Below are positions 26,563 through 35,587 of a stretch of 64,000 nucleotides of DNA, one piece after another (within the stretch, counting starts at the first letter, position 1; every line of letters starts with the position of its first letter). The stretch spans positions 2,480,001 through 2,544,000 of the forward strand of contig NZ_CP034142.1 in the NCBI RefSeq assembly GCF_003994855.1, read 5' to 3'. Below the pieces are notes generated by a model. It searched no databases. It saw nothing but the letters and a program-made list of their open reading frames with translations, and was not told where the DNA came from. The stretch is from Marinobacter sp. NP-4(2019). GTDB lineage: Bacteria; Pseudomonadota; Gammaproteobacteria; Pseudomonadales; Oleiphilaceae. The position numbers and the translations under genes were made by a program.

Positions 26563-29259
26563 ATGAAAGCAGTTATTACCGTACGCGCTATCCTTCTCTT
26601 GACAGTCGTCGCCTTAGGGCTCTCCGGTTGCGGCAACGACAATGAGATGAGCCAGGAAGAGATCCAGTATCTAAGCCATCTGGATCAGTCCCGTTTTTTT
26701 CAGCGCCAGGGCGAACTGAAAGCCAGTACTCTCGAGGCCCGGAGTGCCATTGATCTTCAGCCGAATAAACCGGAACCCTATTTCGTTATCATTAACAATC
26801 TGCTGAAAGCGGGTGACGCGATCAACGCTGAGCGCCAGCTTGACCGGCTCATGGAGGGTATTTCCGAGGCGTCATTGGACCATTCAGCCCAGAACCAGGC
26901 ACGGCTGATTCGTGCAGAGGCTAACCTGATGCGGGGCAATTTCGATGAGGCCCTGGCCAACCTCACCGAGATATCCACGCAGGACCGGACACTGGAGATT
27001 GAAGCCAGCCTGCTGAAGGGGCGAGTTTTACTCTCTGCCAACCGTCTGGACGAAGCCCGCCAGGCATACGAACATGCCCGTTCAATCAATAGCAACGAGG
27101 CCCTGCCCCTAGTTGGCCTCTCCCGGGTCGCTTACGCCGCAGGCGACAGAGAAGCGGCGCAAGGTTATATCGCGGATGCCGAACAGGTTAACGGCGAAAA
27201 TGCCGAACTCTGGCTATGGAAAGCGCAGTTGGCCCATCAGGAAGAACAATGGCAGATCGCAGAAGAGGCGTATGTTCGTGCCCTGGAGGACATCGGACAA
27301 TACGACATCATGACCCTCCGCAAGTACGAAACCATATCCGCTCTTATTCAGGTATTGCGGGCACAAGGCAAATCCGCAGAAGCGTTTGTCTACGAGGAGA
27401 TACTCGCAAAATCCGGCCCCGGCACTATAAAGAGCAATATTGCCGCTGCCCGCGACGCCTTTGGTCAGGGCGACCTGGATTCCGCCGCCAATTATCTTGA
27501 GGAAGCGCTTGAGCATGCCCCCAATCACGAACAAAGTACCCTGATGCTCGGTATGATTCGCTTCCGCCAGGGCAGAGTTGAAGAGGCCGAACGACTACTT
27601 CGGCCCATTGCCGAGATGGGCTACTCGGAAGCGGCCAGTAAACTGCTTGCCGCCGCTCGTATTCAATTGAAGGATCCGGAGGAAGCGCGGGCCATCCTGG
27701 AACAGCTCTCTAATAAAGATACCGATCCGGAAACCCTTGCTCTGCTGGGCATTGCCTCACTATCCACGGGAGATCTGGAGACCGGGGAGCCCCTGATAGA
27801 AACGGCCTTATCTCTTGCGCCCGACAACCATGAACTCCGTCTGCGCTTTGCGGGCTTTCTTATCCAACGCAGACAATTTGAAAAAGCCATAAGCGAGGCC
27901 GCCCGGATTCCTGAAAACTCGGACTTTCACGACCAGGCACAGCTCGTCACTATAGAGGCGCACATTGCGTCAGGAGACACCGACGGAGCGCTTGCAACGG
28001 CAGAGGCATGGATCAAGTCCAGACCCGATAACCCGACCGCCCTGATTGCCCGCGGCAATATCGCCGCCAGGACCGGAAACCCGGATGAGGCCAGAACCTA
28101 CTTCCAGAAAGCGCAGAGCATAGCGCCCGATCAGCCTGCCCCGGAAATGGCCCTGGGCAATCTCGCTGCAAGCCAGCAGAACCTCGAACAGGCTGAAACA
28201 CACTTCCGTAATGCCGTGAGTCTCGCTCCCAACAGCCACCAGGCTCTGAAAGGCCTTGCCGAGATCTCCGGGCCGACAAAGACCCGCGCTTATATGCGCA
28301 AGATTCTCAAAGAGCAGCCTGACGCGACGGGGCCCAAACTTTTATTGCTTGAAGCCGCGCTGATCGAAGGTAACAATCAGGAAGCCGACGAACTCACTGC
28401 CACGTTATTGGAACGTACCGAAGAGAACACGCCTGCCCGGGTCGAACCGCTTGTCGCCGACATCTATCATGCGGTAGCAGATCGACTGCGGCAGAATGAT
28501 AAAAAAACTCAGTCAGACATCGTCCTTCAACGGGGGCTCGCTTTATTCCCTGAACATGAGGGCATTACACTCCAGTCCGCAGCTGCAGCTTTTGCGGACG
28601 GTGAGCCTCAAAAAGCGCGAAAACTCCTTCAGGATGCCAAGCAAACACACCCTGACTCCAGCAGACCGTACACAGTGGAAGGGCTGTATTTTGAGCAACA
28701 GGGCGATTACAGTCAGGCAGCCGAACTATACCGGCTTGCCCTCGACAAACTCCCCAGTGCCGAGATTGCAGACAGATACTCAAAAAATTTGCAGCGATCC
28801 GGCCAGAAGGACGAAGCGCTCTCATTTCTTGAATCGATCAGTGATACCTATCCGGACAGCGCTCCGTTACTTCTCGATATGGCGATCCTCCAGCAGTCCC
28901 AAGGCGAACAGGAAAGCGCGAGATTGAATTACGAGAAGTTGCTTGATGTGATGCCCGATAACGCAATCGCACTGAACAACCTGGCGTGGCTCTATTACCA
29001 GACCGGAGACGGAAGAGCCTTACCCCTGGCTCAGAAAGCCTACGAACTGAATCCCGATAACGCCTCTATAGCCGACACTTACGGCTGGATCATGCTACAG
29101 CAGGGCAAGCATCAGGAGAGTATCGCTATTCTTGAAAGAGCCCATGAACTTCAGCCTGATTCGGAAGAAATAGCGTTACATCTTGCAGAGGCCTACCGTG
29201 CCGTTGGCAAAAATCCCGAAGCGAAAAGAGTTCTGGAAAAATTTGGTGGTCAAGGTTAG
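26563..29259 (+). CDS. prsT: PEP-CTERM system TPR-repeat lipoprotein PrsT
   Basis: An 898-residue lipoprotein with signal peptide and lipobox (VVALGLSGCGND, lipidated Cys near residue 23). It is built almost wholly of tetratricopeptide repeats, roughly 18-20 of them (for example SLLKGRVLLSANRLDEARQAY and NNLAWLYYQTGDGRALPLAQ). This is the PrsT family found beside PrsK/PrsR/exosortase A, thought to act as an outer-membrane scaffold for export or assembly of exopolysaccharide and sorted proteins. It is placed 48 bases after prsR and 55 before the exosortase gene, same strand. Confidence 0.93.
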   Translation: MKAVITVRAILLLTVVALGLSGCGNDNEMSQEEIQYLSHLDQSRFFQRQGELKASTLEARSAIDLQPNKPEPYFVIINNLLKAGDAINAERQLDRLMEGISEASLDHSAQNQARLIRAEANLMRGNFDEALANLTEISTQDRTLEIEASLLKGRVLLSANRLDEARQAYEHARSINSNEALPLVGLSRVAYAAGDREAAQGYIADAEQVNGENAELWLWKAQLAHQEEQWQIAEEAYVRALEDIGQYDIMTLRKYETISALIQVLRAQGKSAEAFVYEEILAKSGPGTIKSNIAAARDAFGQGDLDSAANYLEEALEHAPNHEQSTLMLGMIRFRQGRVEEAERLLRPIAEMGYSEAASKLLAAARIQLKDPEEARAILEQLSNKDTDPETLALLGIASLSTGDLETGEPLIETALSLAPDNHELRLRFAGFLIQRRQFEKAISEAARIPENSDFHDQAQLVTIEAHIASGDTDGALATAEAWIKSRPDNPTALIARGNIAARTGNPDEARTYFQKAQSIAPDQPAPEMALGNLAASQQNLEQAETHFRNAVSLAPNSHQALKGLAEISGPTKTRAYMRKILKEQPDATGPKLLLLEAALIEGNNQEADELTATLLERTEENTPARVEPLVADIYHAVADRLRQNDKKTQSDIVLQRGLALFPEHEGITLQSAAAAFADGEPQKARKLLQDAKQTHPDSSRPYTVEGLYFEQQGDYSQAAELYRLALDKLPSAEIADRYSKNLQRSGQKDEALSFLESISDTYPDSAPLLLDMAILQQSQGEQESARLNYEKLLDVMPDNAIALNNLAWLYYQTGDGRALPLAQKAYELNPDNASIADTYGWIMLQQGKHQESIAILERAHELQPDSEEIALHLAEAYRAVGKNPEAKRVLEKFGGQG

Positions 29260-29314
29260 TTTCTGGAGTGCTAAACTGCTGTAGCCACCACAGGCACTTG
29301 AATAAAAGGACGTT

Positions 29315-30811
29315 ATGGGCTCCGTCTCCAGATTAACCGGCCAATATTTCTGGTTGCTCTCGATTCCCTTGCTGACCTTCGGTTTATGGGCTGAATGGCG
29401 AGACTTTGTGCTCCTCTGGCACGACTCTATCATCTACAGCCATGGTTATCTGGTGCTGGCGGGCGCCCTGTTTCTACTGTATGTCCGGAGACAGAGGCTG
29501 GCGACACTCACCATCCAGGGATCCCCCCTGGCACTGATTCTACTGGCCGCCGGCAGTGTCGTATTGCTACTTGCTCAGGCGGCTGATGTAAGATTTGTCC
29601 GCCTCATACTTGTCCCCGTACTCCTTGTTTTGTGGGGCTGCGCAATATGGGGACGAGCTTTCCTGAAGACCGCCGGCGGCCCAATCATGTTATTGCTGTA
29701 TGCCGCTCCGATTTGGGATGACCTTTCCCCCCTGCTTCAACATATCACTGTTTTCGTTAACGATATCCTTCTTCAGTTTGTGGATATACAGGCCACAATA
29801 AAGGAATTTTTTATTGTTCTCGACGTGGGAACCTTCTATGTAGCCGGCGGATGCAGCGGGGTCCGCTACCTGATGGTTGGACTTTTTCTCGCCACCTTCT
29901 ACGGGCAACTGTACTATCGTTCACAGCGTCTGACCCTGTTGCTTGTCATTATCGCGGGTCTGCTTTCCATGTTGGCTAACTGGCTGCGCGTCTTCGGTGT
30001 TATTGCAGCAGGTCATTACACAAACATGGAAACCTCCCTCATCGAAAACCATGAAGCTTTCGGTTGGGTTATCTTTATTATCTTCACACTGATCCCGCTT
30101 TTTTTCATTTCTACGAAGCTGGACAATCATTCTCGTAACAAGGAAGAAAACACAAGGCTGCCGAAACCGTCAGCGCCCGGCGATAACTCGCCGGCATGGG
30201 CTCTCATCGCTTCACTATTGATTCTATGGCCGCCACTCATACCAATGGCGGTCGATGCCAAAACCAAACGCCTGTCCGAGTCATGGAACCCGAAGTTGGT
30301 TGAGCCGGATTCAGGATGGAGAGGACCTCTAAGGCACGCAAATATCTGGCAACCGGAATACGAACGCGCTGATTTTGAACTCAGTGGCGTGTACGTATCC
30401 GACGATTTGCAACAGGTCCAGTTGCACATAACGGGTTACCGCCGCCAAACCCAGGACAAGGAGCTTATCTATTTTGGTAACAAATTATACAACCAGCGGG
30501 AGTGGCAACTGGTATCAACGTTGAAGCGAGAACTGGGGAACGGTTACACAACGGCTCCGAAAAGGGTCAATGAAACCATCATTCAACATCTGAGTGATAA
30601 CTCTCAGGTTATCCTGTGGTCCTGGTATGAAGTTGGAGACACCCTCACCGACTCAAAGTTAGAAGCCAAGGTTGCAGGTGCATTAAACAAAATCACCGGT
30701 GACGCCCGAGGCGCACTATGGGTACTTGCAGGCCGCTGTGGAGGACTCAATGCCCCCGATTGCGAACAACAAAGATCCGTCTTTGATCGCTTTCTTTCCA
30801 GCGTTGAATGA
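29315..30811 (+). CDS. xrtA: Exosortase A fused to an EpsI-type C-terminal domain
   Basis: A 498-residue polytopic membrane protein. The exosortase domain (about 1-270, eight or so helices) holds the expected catalytic triad Cys180 (VAGGCSGVRYL), Arg225 (ANWLRVFG) and His246 (ENHEAFGW). After another span near residue 295, a periplasmic EpsI/DUF3485-type domain covers about 310-498 (PLRHANIWQPEYERAD, ITGYRRQTQDKELI). It should cleave PEP-CTERM tails and attach or release the protein at the cell surface. It ends the prs block and converges on the formyltransferase gene 19 bases away. No PEP-CTERM substrate is encoded in this window. Confidence 0.94.
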   Translation: MGSVSRLTGQYFWLLSIPLLTFGLWAEWRDFVLLWHDSIIYSHGYLVLAGALFLLYVRRQRLATLTIQGSPLALILLAAGSVVLLLAQAADVRFVRLILVPVLLVLWGCAIWGRAFLKTAGGPIMLLLYAAPIWDDLSPLLQHITVFVNDILLQFVDIQATIKEFFIVLDVGTFYVAGGCSGVRYLMVGLFLATFYGQLYYRSQRLTLLLVIIAGLLSMLANWLRVFGVIAAGHYTNMETSLIENHEAFGWVIFIIFTLIPLFFISTKLDNHSRNKEENTRLPKPSAPGDNSPAWALIASLLILWPPLIPMAVDAKTKRLSESWNPKLVEPDSGWRGPLRHANIWQPEYERADFELSGVYVSDDLQQVQLHITGYRRQTQDKELIYFGNKLYNQREWQLVSTLKRELGNGYTTAPKRVNETIIQHLSDNSQVILWSWYEVGDTLTDSKLEAKVAGALNKITGDARGALWVLAGRCGGLNAPDCEQQRSVFDRFLSSVE

Positions 30812-30829
30812 GCCGCCACAAACAAAAGC

Positions 30830-31722
30830 CTAGGTGAGGATCTCTTCCGACCGTTTGCAAAAATCGTTTATGAGTGACTCATTCACCAACCGATCTCTCG
30901 CATCTTTATCAGACAGATAGTCGGAGATCACCCCCTTTCTGACTTGCCGCCAGGTTGCACGCTTCGCATTGACATCAAACATGTCATGCAGATACAGCCA
31001 ACCTTTTGACTCCAACCTTGTTCGCTGACACCTGGACTGCTCAATGTCCTTAATAGCCCGAATCATCATCTGCACACCCAGTCTTACGACTTTCTCGTAA
31101 AGAGTGTTTGGGTTATCTTCGGCCGCGATTTCCGGTCTGCCCTGATACACAACATCGCCATCGTCCACACCTTCCGATACAAAATGTACGGTGGCTCCGA
31201 TGTACTCCGGCACCCCGTTATGGATGGCCCAGTCAGTCGTAAATAACCCACGGTAGAATTGCGAAAGGCCCCCATGCAGGTTGAGAACGCCGTGTGTCGG
31301 AATCGACAGCAATTCGTTTCGGAGAATAGACGCACCACAAACCGCGATAACATCCGGCTTTAAATCCTGAATCCAGGATGTGTACTCGGGGCTGTTAATA
31401 GCGTTAACCCCTTGAGTACGCATAACCTCAACCCCACGTCCCTCTATTAAGGCGCGCCCCTCCTCTCCAAAATCAAGGGCGTTCTCAGGCCTATTGTAAT
31501 CCTGAAAGCGCTCAACAAAGGTCCGGTCGAGGACTTCCATCACTTTTCGGAGGAATAAACCGGGAGTTGCCAGATATTTCAGTGACTTTCGGAACAGAGA
31601 GGAACGATCTCTGGGGGGGCCTGATTTTCAACAACAATGCCGACCACATTGAGTGCTTTGGCAAGTTGGTTTGCAAAAAAAATATCAGACTTGTCCTGAC
31701 TGACAATAACCAGAGTCCTCAT
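30830..31722 (-). CDS. Formyltransferase family protein, interrupted by an apparent frameshift
   Basis: A 10-formyltetrahydrofolate-dependent formyltransferase. The intact downstream frame (30830-31543 as a free-standing ORF) holds the catalytic Asn-x-His (VLNLHGGLSQFYRG) and the Asp-containing GVDDGDVVYQ motif. The N-terminal 37 codons (MRTLVIVSQDKSDIFFANQL, to VVENQ) are in another frame from the ATG at 31722. The frames join at a run of seven G (31613-31619); one extra base would give a continuous protein of about 298 residues. The ATG overlaps the stop of the CelD-like gene (ATGA). It is either a pseudogene, a phase-variable gene or a homopolymer under-call. It may formylate an amino sugar or an amine of the NRPS product. 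Confidence 0.8.
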
Positions 31723-32888
31723 TGATTCGACTTCCCTTCAATCAATTGCGCATGACGTAATCCATGACTGTTTTTTCTGAGAAAACGTTTTAACACTGGT
31801 ATCAAACGATATTCCATCCAATACAAGAAGCGTAGTTTTCGACAATTTCCGAAGATTTCGATGGTACAGATTTCCTGGTAATCGGATGTCCAGTTGCTCA
31901 GGTACCAATAATCATCCGCACAGGTGTAGTACTGTCGCGCAGAACAACTTTCAAAAAGGTGCTTCAGAGTCGTATATTCGAGAATGGATCCTGGGGAATA
32001 GGCCTTGAACGACATGTCATAATCTGCGCGAATTGGATAGACAATACCATCACAAGTGACGTGTAGTTCATAGGCAACCGGCTGTTTTTTATGTCGAATA
32101 ATCCAGGCACTCAGCGCACCTGACTCACCAAAGGATTCAATGAGATTCTGCAAAAAACGGCGACTTCTTTGGTTGGAACCCAGGTCATTTCCAATTCTGG
32201 ACTTCCAGCTACTGGCAGAGATTTCTACGATCTCTTCTACGATTGGTTGGTCGGGGCGCGCAACATTCTCGACACTTATCGAAAAATCTGTATTTTTTTC
32301 AAAACGGTTGAGTTTATGTTTAAGGCTCCTTTTCAGCTTTTTAGGCCTGGCCTTATAAAACTCGTCCCAGGTATTGTCTATGTGTATCACAGGCGTTGAT
32401 AAACCCGGTTTCTCACCAACCTGCTCATAGCCGCCCCGGGTACGATCCAGCAGGAAGCGCCTCAGATCTCCTCCTTGGGGTATTTTAAAGAACAGCCCGA
32501 CTTCGGTGGCTTCAACCTGTGTCAGTGCAGAGAACATCTGCGCTCGTTCATGACCCTCAATAGAGGGGTCAACCATAACGGAGGAATATGGACTGTGACC
32601 GTTCGCGGCGAGTTTGAGAATCGTAACCGGAATTCCCCTGTAGAGCTCCCGGGTTCTCAATAAAGGGGCGATCCCAATGAGTGTGCCAGCCCGATACAAG
32701 CACCTGAACTCCATTCTGGAATCATGTGCAAAGGCGTCCCACCAGGATCGAAGCCAACCGTATGTCATCGGTAAAGGAACGGGATCAAATTTTTGCAGCA
32801 ACCCATCCCACTCTGATCTTATTCGACTGAATTCCTCCTGCGTTCTGACGACTCTTAGTTCCACAATATTAAACGTTCCTGTTTCCAT
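31719..32888 (-). CDS. CelD/BcsL-type GNAT acetyltransferase
   Basis: A 389-residue protein of the CelD/BcsL (FemAB-like double-GNAT) family. Typical segments are WDGLLQKFDPVPLPMTYGWL at the N-terminus, LIGIAPLLRTRELYRG, and a C-terminal GNAT-like fold with WIIRHKKQPVAYELHVTCDG and YDMSFKAYSPGSILEYTTL. Relatives occur in cellulose and exopolysaccharide clusters and at exosortase loci. They are thought to acylate sugars or transfer amino-acyl groups, although activities are rarely proved. The gene overlaps the formyltransferase start by four bases, so the two are coupled. Confidence 0.83.
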   Translation of the reverse strand: METGTFNIVELRVVRTQEEFSRIRSEWDGLLQKFDPVPLPMTYGWLRSWWDAFAHDSRMEFRCLYRAGTLIGIAPLLRTRELYRGIPVTILKLAANGHSPYSSVMVDPSIEGHERAQMFSALTQVEATEVGLFFKIPQGGDLRRFLLDRTRGGYEQVGEKPGLSTPVIHIDNTWDEFYKARPKKLKRSLKHKLNRFEKNTDFSISVENVARPDQPIVEEIVEISASSWKSRIGNDLGSNQRSRRFLQNLIESFGESGALSAWIIRHKKQPVAYELHVTCDGIVYPIRADYDMSFKAYSPGSILEYTTLKHLFESCSARQYYTCADDYWYLSNWTSDYQEICTIEIFGNCRKLRFLYWMEYRLIPVLKRFLRKNSHGLRHAQLIEGKSNQ

Positions 32889-32973
32889 GCTTCGTTGACA
32901 AACAGTTTGGAACTGAGGTCCGACAGCTCAGATGCCACCTGCAGACCGGTGGCCGGATAGTGAACACGTCGTT

Positions 32974-33828
32974 CTATGCCGTTGATAACTTGTGTTTCAC
33001 TTTTCGAAGCTGATCCAATACATCGATTGCCCGCCGCTTGAGCCAGAAGTTCAGCAAAGGTTGCTGCATCCAGTCTCTGAAACGGTTCTGAAGCCAGAAA
33101 TAATTGACAGATACATTACGGCCTTCGGCTTCTATGAAGTGCCAGGTTCCAGCAGGGATAAACAATGCCTGCCCCTCTTCCAGCCAACCGGTCAGACCTT
33201 TTGCCATTTGTAGCTTGGGGTGGCGTGAGAAATCAGGACTTTCACAGTCGACCCGACTGTCAACAACGCGATTCTCCAGTAGCGCCCGTAAGCTGAACGG
33301 GCTATAGGGGTACATATAACTACTTTGATCCGGTGAAAACAGAATAAACCGTTTTCTGCCCTCCAGCATCATCAACAGGCTGTGTGTCTCATCGTAATGC
33401 AGCAGCGATTTGTTTTGCCCTGGCCCAATGTACAGGTTGGATACCCTGAACCCCGATTCGGGCACAAAAGCAGGTAAATCTACAGAAATATCCGGTGGCA
33501 GATCCTCAGAGACGCCGCGCCCCCGGAGAGGTTCAAGCGCATAGCCATCGTGTGTGGTTTCCATTACCTCGTTGAAATCCGAGATCGGAATACGTTCAAA
33601 CCCCAGATAATGGTAGATACCATCTTCGGATTTTCGTTGGATACGAATCGATTTCAATGCTTGCCTGAAGAATTCGTAGTTCCAGTTTCGGGTGAACGGC
33701 AGGGCTTCCCTGATCCCCTCCAATAGCACTGGCTTGCGGTGAAGAATATACGGCGCCAGTCCGTCCTTCTCGACAGGGAAAGGAATAGTTTCAATACCTT
33801 CCGGACCGGAAAGATCAAATAAGCTCAT
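32974..33828 (-). CDS. Cupin-like/JmjC-domain oxygenase (first copy)
   Basis: A protein of about 284 residues resembling the cupin_8/JmjC family of Fe(II) and 2-oxoglutarate-dependent hydroxylases. Iron ligands are probably HYDE (KSLLHYDETHSLLMM) with a distal His in FIPAGTWHFIEAEG. Other family marks are the RKRFILFSP segment, where a Lys/Thr contacts 2-oxoglutarate, and NVSVNYFW near the end. The start at 33828 follows AAGGA by seven bases; an upstream TTG (33846) is less likely. It stands between two acyltransferase genes on the minus strand, with a 10-bp inverted repeat in its leader. It could hydroxylate the peptide or a protein; substrate unknown. Confidence 0.8.
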   Translation of the reverse strand: MSLFDLSGPEGIETIPFPVEKDGLAPYILHRKPVLLEGIREALPFTRNWNYEFFRQALKSIRIQRKSEDGIYHYLGFERIPISDFNEVMETTHDGYALEPLRGRGVSEDLPPDISVDLPAFVPESGFRVSNLYIGPGQNKSLLHYDETHSLLMMLEGRKRFILFSPDQSSYMYPYSPFSLRALLENRVVDSRVDCESPDFSRHPKLQMAKGLTGWLEEGQALFIPAGTWHFIEAEGRNVSVNYFWLQNRFRDWMQQPLLNFWLKRRAIDVLDQLRKVKHKLSTA

Positions 33829-33857
33829 CGTGACGTCCTTAATCAACGATCCATAAC

Positions 33858-33884
33858 AATCTGATGCTATCCTGGCATCAGATT
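33858..33884. promoter_or_regulatory. Perfect 10-bp inverted repeat upstream of the cupin-like gene
   Basis: AATCTGATGC (33858-33867) and GCATCAGATT (33875-33884) pair perfectly around a seven-base spacer. It lies about 30 bases upstream of the cupin-like start and has no T tract on either strand, so it is not an intrinsic terminator. It could be an operator or a structured leader. Confidence 0.45.
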
Positions 33885-33984
33885 AATCCTGCTGTTTGTT
33901 GAGCTCTCAGTATCAAATTAACAATATGCCATGGGTGAAAAAGCTGCAAGCACCACTCCCATCACCATGAACATCAGGCTTCAG

Positions 33985-34635
33985 TCAGGAGTGAACGGAA
34001 CCCCTAACGACCGCCTTGCCGTGCCTCAGCCCGTCAAATTGAGGCTGCGCAGCGGTTATTTTTCCGTCTTTTAACGCAAAGCTGAATGGCACGAAACCAA
34101 GAAACCGGACACTGTAATAGGTAAAGACTGGCCTGAAACCGGCGTTTGCCAAGGCTTTTCTGGAAGCATGATTACCGGTATCCACAGCGACCAGTGCCAG
34201 GGTCGAGACTGGATAATGGGCGTTCACAATTTCCTTTAACAAAGTTCGAAAATACCCCCGCCCCCGGACGGCAGGATCGGTTGCGCAATCCCAGATATAG
34301 AACGCCCGTTCAGGTACCGTCAGTTGAAGGTTGTGCAACACACCAATTCGCGTGCCCGCTTCCGCCACCCAGCCGTAACAGAGCCACTGCCCTTCAGCCG
34401 ATAGCTCATAAAGACGGTTCCCTCGCCTGGTCCTGCGCTCAAACTCCGGCTCCGAGCACGCCAAATCGGCCCGGTAACGAACAATATGGCGGAGCTCCGG
34501 CTCGGTTAACCCTTGGCCAGATGCAACAGAAGACTCAGGCAATACCGGCTGGGATAGCATGATACCCGCTTTCACTTCCAACAGACCGCTCAGCCTTCGC
34601 TTGATTCCCCCAATCCATCGCCGTAGAGTTTTCAA
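33985..34635 (-). CDS. GNAT family N-acetyltransferase
   Basis: A 216-residue protein with a basic N-terminal helix (MKTLRRWIGGIKRRLSG). The GNAT fold includes AFYIWDCATDPAVRGRGYFR, in which RGRGYF is the acetyl-CoA pyrophosphate-binding loop. VSTLALVAVDTGNHASRKALAN and GFRPVFTY are the later conserved elements. It diverges from the phosphopantetheinyl transferase gene. Its partners (formyltransferase, CelD-like protein, cupin) suggest a tailoring role on sugars or on the NRPS product; the substrate cannot be read from sequence. Confidence 0.85.
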   Translation of the reverse strand: MKTLRRWIGGIKRRLSGLLEVKAGIMLSQPVLPESSVASGQGLTEPELRHIVRYRADLACSEPEFERRTRRGNRLYELSAEGQWLCYGWVAEAGTRIGVLHNLQLTVPERAFYIWDCATDPAVRGRGYFRTLLKEIVNAHYPVSTLALVAVDTGNHASRKALANAGFRPVFTYYSVRFLGFVPFSFALKDGKITAAQPQFDGLRHGKAVVRGSVHS

Positions 34636-34741
34636 GTCTCAGTATCCTTTACAATCCATTGTTTTTCAGTGTAGGGGACGCTCAGGGGAACTCAAACAAT
34701 GTGCGCAACCCAGCCGCATTTGCATCCGGTGCTACAGACCC

Positions 34742-35407
34742 ATGCCCCAAAACCACCTGCAACTTGAAGCCATTGAGCGACGCCTGCGTCAGTTTACCCA
34801 GACACCGATATATCTGGCAGCAGGCATGCTGACCGAATCCGTCTCCAGCTACGAAGAAGAAAGACAAGTAATCCGATACGCGGTCCCCAAGCGGCAAAGG
34901 GAATTCTGCTCCGGCCGACACTTGGCCCGCGTTGCTCTGAACCGTGCCGGAATTACCCCGACCTGCGTACCACGAGGTCCCCTCGGAAACCCGATCTGGC
35001 CCGAGTCAGTCGTTGGCTCGATTACACACGACCACACCCACGGTGCTGCGGTAATCGGCTTCGATAGTGAACTACAAGGACTTGGCCTCGACTTGATAGA
35101 GAACCCATATCAGGTTACCGAAGATCTGACCGGCCAGATTATGCTTCCCCATGAACAGGCGCTTCTACACTCGCTTTACCCGGCGCTGCCTTCTGTCGGT
35201 GTTGCCTTCAGCGTTAAAGAGTCGGTCGTGAAAGCCATTTCGGTTCTGGTTGGGCGTTACATTGACCTTCTGGAAATACGATTGAATAACACCAATCAGG
35301 GCGGCCTGACAGCCCATTTAGATGGGATACCCGCCCCCCTTCCCTGTCTGGTTCTGCAAACACAGATTGGGCTTGTTACATGTAGTTTTTATCCCCGAAA
35401 AGACTAA
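34742..35407 (+). CDS. 4'-phosphopantetheinyl transferase (Sfp/EntD type)
   Basis: A protein of about 221 residues that attaches phosphopantetheine from CoA to the Ser of carrier domains. It carries the family signatures RQREFCSGRHLARVAL and GSITHDHTHGAAVIG near the N-terminus. The magnesium-binding GLGLDLIE and the FSVKESVVKA motif (Glu and Lys of the KExxxK type) follow. The start at 34742 is favoured because residues upstream of it in the longer frame overlap the GNAT gene and look non-coding. It lies 180 bases before the NRPS genes, which together contain four carrier domains needing this activation. Confidence 0.9.
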   Translation: MPQNHLQLEAIERRLRQFTQTPIYLAAGMLTESVSSYEEERQVIRYAVPKRQREFCSGRHLARVALNRAGITPTCVPRGPLGNPIWPESVVGSITHDHTHGAAVIGFDSELQGLGLDLIENPYQVTEDLTGQIMLPHEQALLHSLYPALPSVGVAFSVKESVVKAISVLVGRYIDLLEIRLNNTNQGGLTAHLDGIPAPLPCLVLQTQIGLVTCSFYPRKD

Positions 35408-35479
35408 GCCTCAAGCCCGACAGATTGCTCCATCAACGGCATCACAACTTCCTAGCACAACGTTTTCCGCTATGCTAAT

Positions 35480-35521
35480 TTACATGATGTAACACTTGGT
35501 TAGCACTCTGTAACATGACAG
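35480..35521. promoter_or_regulatory. Paired palindromes upstream of the NRPS-PKS genes, probable operator
   Basis: The 180-base gap before the assembly line contains a perfect 13-base palindrome TTACATGATGTAA (35480-35492). A second dyad, CTGTAACATGACAG (35508-35521, 4-bp outer arms), lies downstream. Both contain the heptamer TGTAACA in the same orientation, 21 bases apart (35488 and 35509), i.e. two helical turns. Between them TTGG-N10-GT weakly resembles a -24/-12 sigma-54 promoter but lacks the GC at -12. This spacing suits cooperative binding of a dimeric regulator; PrsR is a candidate only by proximity. Confidence 0.4.
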
Positions 35522-35587
35522 CTGATGGGTACGGTGAAAGTCCCTGCCGAATCCTCTGTATGAGTCTCTATCAAGGATGGCAAAGAG

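Noticed and set aside
31512..31706. Minus-strand 64-codon ORF near the formyltransferase
   Set aside because: It is the third frame across the frameshift site. The N-terminal frame from 31722 and the frame after the G7 run are the ones with homology.
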